Source: an uncultured Cellvibrio sp.
Lineage (GTDB): Bacteria > Pseudomonadota > Gammaproteobacteria > Pseudomonadales > Cellvibrionaceae
DNA length: 44,458 bases
Reading direction: 5' to 3'
Assembly (NCBI GenBank): GCA_946481095.1
Contig: CAMLML010000033.1
Span: 1-44,458 of the forward strand
Below are positions 23,780-33,898 of the stretch, in pieces; position 1 is the first letter of the stretch, and each line of letters begins with the position of its first letter. The position numbers were made by a program, and so were the translations under genes. A model generated the notes under the pieces. The model was not told the DNA's origin. It ran no database searches and saw only the letters and a program-made list of their open reading frames with translations.

Positions 23780-26587
23780 ATGAAGAAATTTACTATCAAG
23801 CCACTGGTGTTAGCTATGTCTGTTGCAGCATTGCCTTTCACTGTGTATGCGCAAGATACGCAAGAAGAAAGCGTTGAAGAAGTAATTGTCACGGGAAGTT
23901 TCCGTGAAAGTTTGGCTAACGCAGTGAATATCAAGAAAAACCAATCCGGTTTTGTTGACGCCATTGTTGCATCGGATATTGCCGAATTTCCTGACAACAA
24001 CCTGGCTGAGTCTTTACAGCGCATACCGGGTGTCGCCATTTCGCGTTCAGGTGGTGAAGGGCGTCAGATTACTGTGCGTGGTTTGGGTCCAACTTTTACG
24101 ACCGTTCGATTGAATGGGATGGAGACTATTTCTACCACTGGTGGTACAGACGCTGTCGGTGGTAACAACCGTGGTCGTGGCTTCGACTTTAACACCTTCT
24201 CTTCTGATCTATTCAGTTCATTAATTGTTCGCAAGACAAACTCGGCTGAAGTTCAAGAGGGTTCATTGGGCGCTACAGTAGATCTGAAAGCGGCACAGCC
24301 ATTTGATTATGATGGTTTTGTGATGACAGCTGCAGGTTCTCTTGGCTACAACGATCTTTCAGAAGAAAACGATCCGGGTGCGTCATTCCTGATCAGCAAT
24401 ACCTTTGCTGACGAAACTTTTGGTGCTTTGCTTTCATTGTCTTTGTCTGAAAGAAACGTACAGGATGAGGGTTCCAGTACTGTTCGATGGAGTGCTGCCG
24501 CTGCTAACCAGGTTGGCAACATTAATGGGCAGACTTCCCGTACAGGTGGAACAGCAGGTTATGTAACCCAACCTACCACGCTGACTGATTTTGAAACAGT
24601 CAATGGATGGTGTCAGGATGTTGATAACAACCCTGCTACAGCCTGTGTTGTCACTGGTCGCGCATTCTTGCCACGTATCCCGCGTTATGACTCCTATCAG
24701 CATGAAATGGAGCGTGTAGGTGCGAGTCTTTCTTTGCAGTGGCGCCCAACTGATACTACAGAATTAAGTTTGGATCACTTGTATGCACAGTTTGATGCTA
24801 CTCGTCAGGAAATTTTCTTACAGGCCTCATTGAACCCAGGAACAAACTCTGCCGCGTCCATCACAGATTATGTGAAGCGAGGTGATACTTTGGTTTATGC
24901 GGAGATGACAGGTGTGCGTTTGCTGTCAGAAAACCGTTATGACGAAATGACAACGGATTTTTCGCAAACAACCTTGACTCTTAAACAAGAATTTACCGAG
25001 CAATTACGTTTGAATGCAATGGTGGGGACTACCAAGTCTGAATATGACAACCCAATTCAGAATACCTTGTTGATGCAAGCAGGTAACCAGGCCTTTACCT
25101 TTGACTACACGGGTTATGACAATGCCGATTTAACTTTCGGACCAGGTGCGTATCAGAAAGCATCCTGGACAGCTACCGGTGTTCGTCAACGTCCACAAAC
25201 TACTGTGAACGAAAACGATTCAATAAGCTTGAATGTCGAGTTTGACCTGAACGACAACATCACGTTTAAAGTTGGTGCTGATATGAAAGATTTTTCATTC
25301 AACACAGACCAATTTGCCTATGCTTCAGAAGGTGCTAACGGTGTTGATATCCAGTCAAACCCTGACTTTATTACCACATACGATTCAGGTTTAGGTGATG
25401 GCACTCCATGGTTAATTCCTAATCGCGGATTAATTATGGATTCCTACAACTTGTTTGATCTGGCATTGGTTCCCAACTATGGCAGCACTTATGAGGTTGG
25501 TGAGGAAACTGCCGGTTTCTTTGCGCAAGTGAACTTCAATTTCGAGATTGGTTCAATGCCAGTGGGCGGTGATATAGGTGTGCGTCAATTTGATACTGAC
25601 CAAACCAGCAGTGGTTGGTTGAACGGTACTTCTGCAAGCCGTTCGTATGTCACTGTTGAGCATGATTACTCCGATACTCTACCTGCACTCAATATCCACA
25701 TTGAACCTATTGAAGATGTAATGGTTCGTGCAGCTTATTCTGAAGGTATTTCGAGAGCTGGTCTTGGGCAGATAGTTCCTGCTGTTAACGTCAGCGTTGC
25801 AGGTACCAATCGTTCAGTGACAGGTGCCAACCCTTATCTGGAGCCAACCAAGGCAAAAAGCTATGACCTTGGCGTGGAGTGGTATTTCTCCGAAGGTGGT
25901 TTGGTTTCTTTGACATTGTTCAAGAAAGAGATTGAAAGTCATGTGCAAACATTAAGATCTTCAGTCATCTATTCAGAGACAGATCTGCCAACAGAAGCCG
26001 CAGTTAATGCGTGTACAACCCAAGGAGCTGCATTGGGTGGGTACGGTCCAAACTGTAACGAAAACATTGCATGGGACTTCTCTGTTCCTGCGAATGGTCC
26101 TGGCGGTGACTTGGATGGTTATGAATTGAGCTATCAACAACCATTCACTTTCCTGCCTGGATTCTGGAGCAACTTTGGTTTCATCGGTTCTTACACTCAT
26201 GTGGAATCAGACTTGGATTATTTGAATACCGCAGGGGAAGTTCAGGCGACCAAACCATTGGTTAATCTCTCTGACGAAACAACCAGTGCGACTATCTACT
26301 GGGAAAACGATGTGTTTAACGCTCGCGTTTCCATGGCTAGCCGTAGTGGTTACCTGACAACACCAATTGGTCGTGATGGTAATGTCGAAGAGGGAACCAA
26401 TGAAACTGTTAACGTTGATGCTGCATTTGGTTATCAATTCAATGACAACTTGAAGTTTACTCTTGAGGCATTGAATTTGACTGACGAAGTGGATGATCAA
26501 TGGGTGGGCTCAGAAAGTGAAAAACGCCTGTCTTATTATCACTCCACAGGTCGTCAATTTAATCTGGGTGTGCAGTACAAGTACTAA
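23780..26587 (+). CDS. TonB-dependent outer-membrane receptor, probably for pectin oligosaccharides (1)
   Basis: 935 residues. Signal peptide 1-25 (ending VYAQD), a TonB-box-like EEVIVTGSF (about 33-41), a plug domain with ESLQRIPGVAI and ITVRGLGPTFTTVRLNGM, and a C-terminal 22-strand barrel ending in the aromatic QFNLGVQYKY. The layout matches the Xanthomonas/Caulobacter-type receptors used for plant glycans. The substrate is inferred from the flanking GH28, GH105 and CE8 genes. ATG at 23780 has GGGGAG upstream. A strong terminator follows, so the next receptor is at least partly independent. Confidence 0.92.
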   Translation: MKKFTIKPLVLAMSVAALPFTVYAQDTQEESVEEVIVTGSFRESLANAVNIKKNQSGFVDAIVASDIAEFPDNNLAESLQRIPGVAISRSGGEGRQITVRGLGPTFTTVRLNGMETISTTGGTDAVGGNNRGRGFDFNTFSSDLFSSLIVRKTNSAEVQEGSLGATVDLKAAQPFDYDGFVMTAAGSLGYNDLSEENDPGASFLISNTFADETFGALLSLSLSERNVQDEGSSTVRWSAAAANQVGNINGQTSRTGGTAGYVTQPTTLTDFETVNGWCQDVDNNPATACVVTGRAFLPRIPRYDSYQHEMERVGASLSLQWRPTDTTELSLDHLYAQFDATRQEIFLQASLNPGTNSAASITDYVKRGDTLVYAEMTGVRLLSENRYDEMTTDFSQTTLTLKQEFTEQLRLNAMVGTTKSEYDNPIQNTLLMQAGNQAFTFDYTGYDNADLTFGPGAYQKASWTATGVRQRPQTTVNENDSISLNVEFDLNDNITFKVGADMKDFSFNTDQFAYASEGANGVDIQSNPDFITTYDSGLGDGTPWLIPNRGLIMDSYNLFDLALVPNYGSTYEVGEETAGFFAQVNFNFEIGSMPVGGDIGVRQFDTDQTSSGWLNGTSASRSYVTVEHDYSDTLPALNIHIEPIEDVMVRAAYSEGISRAGLGQIVPAVNVSVAGTNRSVTGANPYLEPTKAKSYDLGVEWYFSEGGLVSLTLFKKEIESHVQTLRSSVIYSETDLPTEAAVNACTTQGAALGGYGPNCNENIAWDFSVPANGPGGDLDGYELSYQQPFTFLPGFWSNFGFIGSYTHVESDLDYLNTAGEVQATKPLVNLSDETTSATIYWENDVFNARVSMASRSGYLTTPIGRDGNVEEGTNETVNVDAAFGYQFNDNLKFTLEALNLTDEVDDQWVGSESEKRLSYYHSTGRQFNLGVQYKY

Positions 26588-26611
26588 GTTTGCTTTTTTG
26601 TGTTAAAAACC

Positions 26612-26647
26612 AACAAAGAGGATGCCAGCGATGGCATCCTCTTTGTT
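26612..26647 (+). terminator. Terminator after TonB receptor 1
   Basis: Perfect 16-base arms (AACAAAGAGGATGCCA and its reverse complement) around GCGA, shortly after the receptor stop. The central GATGCCA/TGGCATC stem is shared with the terminator after receptor 2. Confidence 0.85.
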
Positions 26648-26690
26648 AATTATAAAATCAAACAATAAATAAAATTAATGAGACTAAAAA

Positions 26691-29444
26691 ATGAAAAAAT
26701 TGACCATAAAACCCCTGTGTTTAGCAATTACTCTCGTGACTTTTCCTGTTGCTTATGCACAAGATTCCGATGATGTAGAAGAGGTAATTATTTCTGGCAG
26801 TTATGCACAAAGTTTGAAAAATGCGCTTAATGTAAAACGCGAATCAACCGGAATGGTCGATTCGATTTTTGCGGAAGATGTTGGTAAGTTTCCTGATCAA
26901 AACTTAAGTGAGTCGCTTGGTCGTATTCCGGGTGTTGCCATTGCACAAGATGATGGTGAAGGTCGTACCATTACCGTGCGTGGTTTGGGGGATGCCTACT
27001 CAATGGTGACGGTTAATGGTTTACAAGGCCAATCCTTGGCAGCCGGTTCAAATGGCGTCAGAACCAGTCGTGCATTTGATTTCAACGTATTCGCGTCAGA
27101 ATTGTTTAGCCGTTTGGATGTTGCAAAAACCACTTCCGCTGAGCAAGAGGATGGTTCATTAGGTGCAACAGTGAGTCTGCGTACTGGTCGTCCTTTTGAT
27201 TACGATAGTTTTACTGCGGTAGCGAATGCCGAGGCGGGTTATTACGATGGCTCTGGTAGTGTGTTGCCACGCGTGTCAGGCTTAGTAAGTTTTAACAACG
27301 ATACAGTGGGTTTTTTGACGTCAGTTGCCTATTCACAAAAAGAGTCTCCATTGACTGGGGGTGAAACTGGTCGTTGGAACCAGCAAACTACGAACGCGAC
27401 AAATGTGAATAATTCAAATAGATTTAGATGTACCACCGAAGTATGTGGTGCTGATTTAGCTCTAGTTCAGTCCTCTTGGCATCCACGCTTTCCTCGTTAT
27501 GCTGATAAAGTGAACGATCAGGATCGTTTGGGTGTTACCTCAAGTTTCCAATGGCAAATCGCTGATGCAACCTTGCTATCAGTGGATGGCCTCTATTCAA
27601 AAATTGACGTTACTCGTGATGAGCCATATATGGAAGCAATATCCTTGGCTCGTAATGACGCAAACGGCATCCGTCAAATGAGTGTTCTTGACTACACTGT
27701 GGACGAGAATATGACGTTGGTTCAGGCAACAATTCAAGATGCCGATTTCCGCTCTGAAGCTTTCCGTGCTGATTGGGCGTCTGAGTTTACGCAAATTTCA
27801 GTTGATTTTTCGCATGAGTTTTCAGATAACTTCCGCATGAAGGCATTTGTGGGTATGACGGAATCTGTGTTGGATAACCGTGAAGTTACTGTTATTTATG
27901 AGCACTTTAGTAGCAACGATACTCGCAAAGAGCTTACTTCTCCATACGCTGATCCTAGCGATACGGTGTCATGGGATTTCACCAATATGAAATCACCCGT
28001 TGTTTCTTATAGTTTTGATACAGCCAATCCTGCTAACTGGGAGTTATCTGAATATCGTGACCGTGATTACGATGCAACGTCTGACTCTGATATGGCTCGT
28101 ATTGATTTCGAGTATGATCTTGCCGATGGTATTACCGCCAAAGCGGGCGTGACACAAAAGTCTTATGGATATGATATTACCGAGTTGCGTGCCGATAGAA
28201 CCTTCACCGCAGCGGATGTTGCTGTGGTTAATGGCGTGGCTGGCGCCAACGATGGAAATGCCTGCGGTATATCGCCTATAGTGACTGCCAATGATGGATT
28301 TGTAAAAACTGCTGGCGGACAAACATTCTTCTATCCTGACTTTAGTCGTCGTAGTGAGTTTTTGGCATCAGGTTGTTGGGGTTACACACCACAACCCGGT
28401 AATACCCGCGAAGTTGAAGAAGAGGTTCTTGGCTATTTTGCTCAAGTCGGTGTTGACACTGAACTGTTCGGTAATCGCTTTCGTGGAAATTTGGGGATTC
28501 GTGAAGCACAAACAGACTTGACTGCTACTGGTGTTACTATTCTTGATAATGTTGCCACTCCAGTGGTAGTCAAGCATGACTACAGCGATACACTACCATC
28601 ACTGAATATGGTGTATAACTTAACCGAAGAGTTGGTTATCCGTGCTGCTGCAGCAAAAGTATTAGCTAGACCGGAATTGACTGATTTGAATCCAGGTGGA
28701 TCAGTTTCCACTTTCACCACGCCAGGAAGAGTTACTTACGGTAATCCACTGATTGAACCTTTCCGTGCGGATGCCTACGACTTAGGTGTAGAGTGGTATT
28801 ACGATGACGATGCCTTGGTTGGTCTGACACTATTTAGAAAAGATGTCGAATCTTTCCCTGCATCGGAAACGACAGATGTGCCTTGGGTGGAGCTTGGCTT
28901 GCCAGACAGTCTGCTTGGTGGTCAAGTTGACACTTTACGAGGTACAGACTTTGAGGTAACCCGAAGAGTAAATGGTGGTGGTGCATTGATTGAAGGTGCC
29001 GAGCTTGCATGGCAACAACAATTGTCATTTTTGCCAGGCCCAGACTGGGTTCGTGGTTTTGGTGTTCAAGCCAACTACACCTATGTTGATGCAGAAAGAG
29101 ACAATGGGAGCCCAATGGAAAACGTGTCTCAAGACTCATATAACTTCACGCTGTACTGGGAGGGTGAAAAGTTCCAGGCGCGAATCAGCAACGCTTATCG
29201 CGGTGAGTACTACAGTAACTTGGTCTCTGGTACGAGTGCTTGGCAAACACGTGTAATAGATGACACCAATTTCGTCGGTGTATCGGCTAGTTACGATTTT
29301 ACCGATCAACTGAAATTCACCCTCAAAGGCGTCAATATTTTTGATGAGCCTGTTCATGAGTATGAAACAGAAGGTGTTGCCAGAATGGTTCGCAATCATT
29401 CTGCCGGGGCCAGCTATTTTGTGGGTGCAACCTACAAATTTTAA
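26691..29444 (+). CDS. TonB-dependent outer-membrane receptor, probably for pectin oligosaccharides (2)
   Basis: 917 residues, a paralogue of the preceding receptor. The opening (MKKLTIKPLCLAITLV) is clearly related, then AYAQDSDDVEEVIISGSY (TonB box), plug motifs ESLGRIPGVAIAQDDGEGRT and TVRGLGDAYSMVTVNGL, and a barrel ending SYFVGATYKF. The barrel loops differ strongly from receptor 1, suggesting a different oligosaccharide. It lies 103 bases downstream of receptor 1, beyond its terminator, and 84 bases upstream of the DUF4861-GH105 enzyme. A product of GH105-type substrates is a plausible ligand (inference). Confidence 0.92.
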   Translation: MKKLTIKPLCLAITLVTFPVAYAQDSDDVEEVIISGSYAQSLKNALNVKRESTGMVDSIFAEDVGKFPDQNLSESLGRIPGVAIAQDDGEGRTITVRGLGDAYSMVTVNGLQGQSLAAGSNGVRTSRAFDFNVFASELFSRLDVAKTTSAEQEDGSLGATVSLRTGRPFDYDSFTAVANAEAGYYDGSGSVLPRVSGLVSFNNDTVGFLTSVAYSQKESPLTGGETGRWNQQTTNATNVNNSNRFRCTTEVCGADLALVQSSWHPRFPRYADKVNDQDRLGVTSSFQWQIADATLLSVDGLYSKIDVTRDEPYMEAISLARNDANGIRQMSVLDYTVDENMTLVQATIQDADFRSEAFRADWASEFTQISVDFSHEFSDNFRMKAFVGMTESVLDNREVTVIYEHFSSNDTRKELTSPYADPSDTVSWDFTNMKSPVVSYSFDTANPANWELSEYRDRDYDATSDSDMARIDFEYDLADGITAKAGVTQKSYGYDITELRADRTFTAADVAVVNGVAGANDGNACGISPIVTANDGFVKTAGGQTFFYPDFSRRSEFLASGCWGYTPQPGNTREVEEEVLGYFAQVGVDTELFGNRFRGNLGIREAQTDLTATGVTILDNVATPVVVKHDYSDTLPSLNMVYNLTEELVIRAAAAKVLARPELTDLNPGGSVSTFTTPGRVTYGNPLIEPFRADAYDLGVEWYYDDDALVGLTLFRKDVESFPASETTDVPWVELGLPDSLLGGQVDTLRGTDFEVTRRVNGGGALIEGAELAWQQQLSFLPGPDWVRGFGVQANYTYVDAERDNGSPMENVSQDSYNFTLYWEGEKFQARISNAYRGEYYSNLVSGTSAWQTRVIDDTNFVGVSASYDFTDQLKFTLKGVNIFDEPVHEYETEGVARMVRNHSAGASYFVGATYKF

Positions 29445-29456
29445 TTGGGTTGCTAA

Positions 29457-29492
29457 AAAAACTGTGATGCCAAAAATGGCATCACAGTTTTT
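29457..29492 (+). terminator. Terminator after TonB receptor 2
   Basis: Perfect 16-base arms (AAAAACTGTGATGCCA and reverse complement) around AAAA, ending in a T-run. Lies 13 bases after the receptor stop. Confidence 0.9.
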
Positions 29493-29528
29493 CTGTTTTT
29501 GTGAAATTGATTGTTTAATGGTGAATAA

Positions 29529-32009
29529 ATGAAACTTCTAAAGAAATATTCTGCGGTGTTGATAAGTCTGTTAGCAATTTCAGCCTGTTCCCCGGAAACA
29601 AAAAACCAAAGTGATGTTGATGCAAAGGTCAGTAATTCTGTTTTAGCTACAGCGGAAATTACCAATGCCAACAATTTCACATTAATTCAAGAGCCGGTTT
29701 ATTTCTCTTTTTATGAACTTGGCATAGATGATCAATCTGTATTGATCAAAGATCTGGTCATCACCGCAAATAAAAAAGTACAGCCTTCACAAGTTATTGA
29801 TCGTGATGGTGACGGAAAAAAAGACGGTATTTTGTTATCAGCGGACTTTGCACCTGCAGAAATTAAATCGTTTACTATTTCTGCTGATTCCTCTATTCAA
29901 AAACCGGCACTCAAGAAACAAACACAAGCCGAAATTTCTATTAAAGAAGGCGGTGAGTGGAAAGGTAAAGAATATATTGGCGGCACATTTAAAAATGTGG
30001 ATAGAGTGTTGCCTCCACCGCAGTATACAGATCATTCCTACTGGATTCGCTATGAAGGTCCCGGTATTGAATCAGACAAAGTGGCTTATCGTGTTTATCT
30101 GGATTGGCGAAATGGTTTTGATATTTTCGGTAAAAAAGTGAATGACGTTGTATTGCAAAATGTTGGTCAGGATGGTTACGACTCTTATCACACAAATGCT
30201 GATTGGGGTGTTGATGTATTAAAAGTGGGCAAATCTCTCGGCATGGGTGGTTTTGGTTTTTGGAATGGAAAAAGTGTTGATCTCGTTTCACAAGTTGATA
30301 CACGTGAGGCGATTATTACCAACAACGGCGATTTGTTTTCAAGTTTTAAAATCAACTACAACGGATGGCAAGTTAACAAGCAAAAAGCGGATTTAGCTGC
30401 GCACTTTTCCATGAATGCGGCCAGTCGTTTGGTCAAAGTGGATATTAAATTAGATAAACAGTTGCCCAATCTGGCAATTGGATTGGTAAAACATCCTGGA
30501 ACAAAACTCTTTGAAGGTAACCAAAATATCAGTGGTTATGCATGGACTTATGTTGCCAGTTGGGGCAAGCAGAGTTTGAGTGGCGTTGATGATCATTTGG
30601 GGATGGCAGTTATTTTCCGACGCGATGATCGTTCCAAGCAAACACAGGATGAGACCTCTTATGTTTCTGTCATGAAAGATAAAGGTGCTGAACTGGAATA
30701 TTATTTTGTTGCTGTTTGGGAACATGAACTTAATGGCATTAAAACCGAAGCAGAGTTCAAAGCTTATCTTGATCAGGAAGTAGAACGTTTAACAAAAGAA
30801 CCCAGAGTGCGTTTTGAATCCACTCTGAGTAAAAATGCCAAACAAGTTCCGTTGACAGCAGAAGTTGCGCTTGATTGGTCGAAGCGATTGGCTGATTCCG
30901 AATTGCAACGGAAAACGTTGAAATATCACTATCAAGGCTGGGATGAATATCGTAAGCGTCCTGGAAAATTTGAATACGATGTAGTGGGTATGCAAATTCA
31001 CGCACTACAAGAGCTTGATTCTGTTGCGCCTAACCCCGCGTATCGAAATGCGTTGGAATCAGTAACCGGTAGTTATATTGCGGATGATGGTCACATTCAT
31101 ACATTTGATCCGGATTTATACAGTATTGATTTGACCAAGCCCGGTGACATGGTGATTCTGCTGGAGCAAAGAACCGGAGAGAAAAAATATCGTAAAGCGG
31201 TAGATTTTTTACGTGAGCGATTAAAAACTCACCCGCGTACAACGGAAGGGGCATTTTGGCATCGTATAACTTATCCCAGTCAGTTGTGGATGGACGGTGT
31301 TTATATGGGCATGCCATTTTTAGCACGTTACGCCGCAACTTATGAAACGGGTAAACAACAGCATGAAAGTTTTAAAGAAGCGGTGCATGAATTTGTGATT
31401 GCGCGTGATCGTTTGCGTGATCCAAAAACCGGTTTGTATTACCACGCATGGGATGAATCGAAAAAAGCGGAATGGGCCGATAAGCAAACTGGCCGTGCTC
31501 CACAATTCTGGTCTCGCGGTATTGGTTGGTATGCAATGGCATTGGTTGATGTGTTGGATTATTTGCCTGAATCAGAAACTGAATTGCGAAAAACCATGCT
31601 GGACATAACCACGGAACTGGCAGCAGATTTGCTTCGCTATCAAGATGCAGAAACAAAAACCTGGTGGCAAATTACCAATAAGCCCAATGGCATTGCCAAT
31701 TATCGCGAATCAACGGCGACTGCAATGTTCACTTATTTTTATACCAAAGCAGTTAACAAAGGTTATTTACCTGAATCTTATCGCGATGTCGCGATAAAAA
31801 GTTATCAAGGCATGATCAATGAATTTGTGACGCTGCATAAAGATGGGCGTATCAGTATGGATGATCAGTGTCTGGTTGCAGGATTGGGTTTTGGTCGCGA
31901 TGGTAGTTACAACTACTACATGACAGAAAGAATTGTGTCCAACGATCCCAAAGGTAATACGCCGTTTATTTTGGCGGGCGTTGAAATTTATAAAATGCTT
32001 AAAAAATAA
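29529..32009 (+). CDS. DUF4861 - GH105 fusion lipoprotein (unsaturated galacturonyl/rhamnogalacturonyl hydrolase)
   Basis: 826 residues. A lipoprotein signal (ISAC, Cys about 20) precedes a DUF4861-type domain (about 45-430; landmarks GGEWKGKEYIGGTFKN, YRVYLDWRNGFDIFGKK, SGYAWTYVASWGKQSLSG). The C-terminal part (about 455-826) is a GH105 alpha/alpha barrel: YHYQGWDEYRKRP, LWMDGVYMGMPFLARYA, GLYYHAWDES and SRGIGWYAMALVDVLDYLP. GH105 enzymes remove unsaturated galacturonic acid from oligosaccharides produced by pectin or rhamnogalacturonan lyases. Having both domains in one polypeptide is notable. Its product feeds KduI and KduD, whose genes follow immediately. Confidence 0.88.
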   Translation: MKLLKKYSAVLISLLAISACSPETKNQSDVDAKVSNSVLATAEITNANNFTLIQEPVYFSFYELGIDDQSVLIKDLVITANKKVQPSQVIDRDGDGKKDGILLSADFAPAEIKSFTISADSSIQKPALKKQTQAEISIKEGGEWKGKEYIGGTFKNVDRVLPPPQYTDHSYWIRYEGPGIESDKVAYRVYLDWRNGFDIFGKKVNDVVLQNVGQDGYDSYHTNADWGVDVLKVGKSLGMGGFGFWNGKSVDLVSQVDTREAIITNNGDLFSSFKINYNGWQVNKQKADLAAHFSMNAASRLVKVDIKLDKQLPNLAIGLVKHPGTKLFEGNQNISGYAWTYVASWGKQSLSGVDDHLGMAVIFRRDDRSKQTQDETSYVSVMKDKGAELEYYFVAVWEHELNGIKTEAEFKAYLDQEVERLTKEPRVRFESTLSKNAKQVPLTAEVALDWSKRLADSELQRKTLKYHYQGWDEYRKRPGKFEYDVVGMQIHALQELDSVAPNPAYRNALESVTGSYIADDGHIHTFDPDLYSIDLTKPGDMVILLEQRTGEKKYRKAVDFLRERLKTHPRTTEGAFWHRITYPSQLWMDGVYMGMPFLARYAATYETGKQQHESFKEAVHEFVIARDRLRDPKTGLYYHAWDESKKAEWADKQTGRAPQFWSRGIGWYAMALVDVLDYLPESETELRKTMLDITTELAADLLRYQDAETKTWWQITNKPNGIANYRESTATAMFTYFYTKAVNKGYLPESYRDVAIKSYQGMINEFVTLHKDGRISMDDQCLVAGLGFGRDGSYNYYMTERIVSNDPKGNTPFILAGVEIYKMLKK

Positions 32010-32063
32010 AATACTTTTGTGCAATGGTCTCATTAAATTATTGATTGTTAAAAAGGTTAAATT

Positions 32064-32903
32064 ATGAAAGTCCTTGAAGAACGTTTTGCAGTCCATTTGG
32101 ATGATTACAAACATTACGATACTGAAAAATTACGTAAGCATTTTTTAATTGAGAAAATTTTTACTGCGGATCAGGTTGAATTTACTTATACCCATTACGA
32201 GCGTCTGATGGTGGGCGGTGTCATGCCAGTTAAACAAGCAGTTAAACTGGAAACTTATGATCAGTTGAAATCAGAATTTTTTCTACAACGTCGTGAATTG
32301 GGCGCAATCAATATTGGTGGCAATGGCAAGATAGTCGTTGATGGCCAGACTTATCAAATTAATACCAAAGAGGCACTTTATATTGGTCGCGGTGCGAAGG
32401 AAGTCGTTTTCTCCAGTGACGACGCAGGCAATCCTGCCAAGTTTTATTTGAACTCAACACCTGCGCATCATTCATATCCAACCAAAAAAGTGGATAAAGA
32501 AAATGGCAAAGTGTTACACATGGGCGCAGGCGATACTTGTAACGAGCGCGATATTTATCAGTTGATGATCAACACAGTTCTCGACACTTGCCAACTGCAA
32601 ATGGGCATGACTGAATTAAAACCGGGCAGCATTTGGAATACCATGCCAATGCATACACACAGCCGTCGAATGGAAGCTTATTTTTATTTTAATATTCCGC
32701 AAGATCATGCAGTGTGCCATTTCATGGGGCCAGCAGAAGAGACTCGTCATATTTGGATGGGTAACGAGCAAGCTGTAGTTTCTCCACCATGGTCAATGCA
32801 TTCCGGTGTGGGCACAGCCAATTACACTTTTATTTGGGGAATGGCAGGTGAGAATCTTGATTACACCGATATGGATTTCCACAAACCCAGTACATTGAAA
32901 TAA
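32064..32903 (+). CDS. kduI: 5-keto-4-deoxyuronate isomerase
   Basis: 279 residues, the same size as E. coli KduI. The cupin zinc site is complete: His197 and His199 in MPMHTHSRRMEAYFYF, Glu204 in the same stretch, and His246 in SPPWSMHSGVG. It converts 5-keto-4-deoxyuronate, which forms spontaneously from unsaturated galacturonate, to 2,5-diketo-3-deoxygluconate. AAGG lies before the ATG at 32064. It is 54 bases behind the GH105 gene and 14 bases ahead of kduD, so the three form an operon. Confidence 0.97.
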   Translation: MKVLEERFAVHLDDYKHYDTEKLRKHFLIEKIFTADQVEFTYTHYERLMVGGVMPVKQAVKLETYDQLKSEFFLQRRELGAINIGGNGKIVVDGQTYQINTKEALYIGRGAKEVVFSSDDAGNPAKFYLNSTPAHHSYPTKKVDKENGKVLHMGAGDTCNERDIYQLMINTVLDTCQLQMGMTELKPGSIWNTMPMHTHSRRMEAYFYFNIPQDHAVCHFMGPAEETRHIWMGNEQAVVSPPWSMHSGVGTANYTFIWGMAGENLDYTDMDFHKPSTLK

Positions 32904-32917
32904 GTTTGGAAAAAATT

Positions 32918-33712
32918 ATGAATCACCCTTTATTTGATTTAACCGGAAAAGTTGCGCTGGTGACCGGTGCAACCCACGGCTTGGGTATGGCAATGGCATC
33001 GGGTCTTGCCAGCGCCGGTGCGATTTTGATTATCAATGGAAATTCATCACAAGAAAAAATTGATAAAGCCGTAAATGAATATCGATCAAAAGGTTTTAAA
33101 GCCTTCGGTTACAAATTTAATGTGACTGATGAAGATCAGGTTGCCGCTGCTGTCGAGCAAATCGAAAAAGATCACGGCCCGATTGATATTTTGGTTAACA
33201 ACGCTGGAATCATTAAGCGTATTCCGTTGTTGGATATGCCCCTCGCTGATTTTGAAGAAGTGATTAAAACCGATTTAACCGGCGTGTTCACTATGACGCG
33301 TCCAGTTGCACGCAAAATGGTAGAACGTCGTCGCGGAAAAATTATTAATATTTGTTCAATGATGAGTGAGCTCGGTAGAAATTCTGTTGGCGCTTATGCT
33401 GCAGCAAAAGGCGGCTTGAAAATGCTCACCAAAAATATGGCAACAGAATGGGCCAAATATAATGTGCAAGTGAACGGAATTGGCCCCGGCTATTTCGCAA
33501 CAAGCCAAACCGAACCCATTCGTGTTGACGGTCATCCGTTCAATGATTTCATCATCAACAGAACCCCCGCTGCCAAATGGGGCGACCCGGATGATTTGCA
33601 GGGTGCCACTATTTTCCTCGCATCCAAAGCTAGTGACTTTGTAACAGGGCAAATTGTTTATGTGGATGGCGGGATTTTAGCGACTATTGGGAAACCGAGT
33701 AACGAAGCGTAA
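32918..33712 (+). CDS. kduD: 2-deoxy-D-gluconate / 2-keto-3-deoxygluconate dehydrogenase (SDR)
   Basis: 264 residues, a classical SDR with TGATHGLGMAMA (cofactor), NNAGI, an active-site serine in NICSMMSELG and the catalytic YAAAK. It reduces 2,5-diketo-3-deoxygluconate to 2-keto-3-deoxygluconate. ATG at 32918 with GGA 7 bases upstream is preferred to an in-frame TTG at 32906. Last gene of the GH105-kduI-kduD group and followed by a strong terminator. Its product joins the uxaA branch at KdgK. Confidence 0.94.
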   Translation: MNHPLFDLTGKVALVTGATHGLGMAMASGLASAGAILIINGNSSQEKIDKAVNEYRSKGFKAFGYKFNVTDEDQVAAAVEQIEKDHGPIDILVNNAGIIKRIPLLDMPLADFEEVIKTDLTGVFTMTRPVARKMVERRRGKIINICSMMSELGRNSVGAYAAAKGGLKMLTKNMATEWAKYNVQVNGIGPGYFATSQTEPIRVDGHPFNDFIINRTPAAKWGDPDDLQGATIFLASKASDFVTGQIVYVDGGILATIGKPSNEA

Positions 33713-33725
33713 GTTGATTTAATGA

Positions 33726-33752
33726 AAAGGCGCCATCAGGCGCCTTTTTTTT
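33726..33752 (+). terminator. Rho-independent terminator after kduD
   Basis: AAAGGCGCC, loop ATCA, GGCGCCTTT followed by further Ts; 14 bases after the kduD stop. Closes the pectin region. Confidence 0.93.
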
Positions 33753-33898
33753 CACATATTTTTTCTTTTAAAAAAACAAGCATCACATACAGCGAAAAAA
33801 GTACAAGTCAAAGGAAAAAATAACAAGAATCAATTTAGTATATCCGTATTAACGTGGAAGAAGAGTTCACAAAAAATAACGAAAGGTAGCTGCACAAA

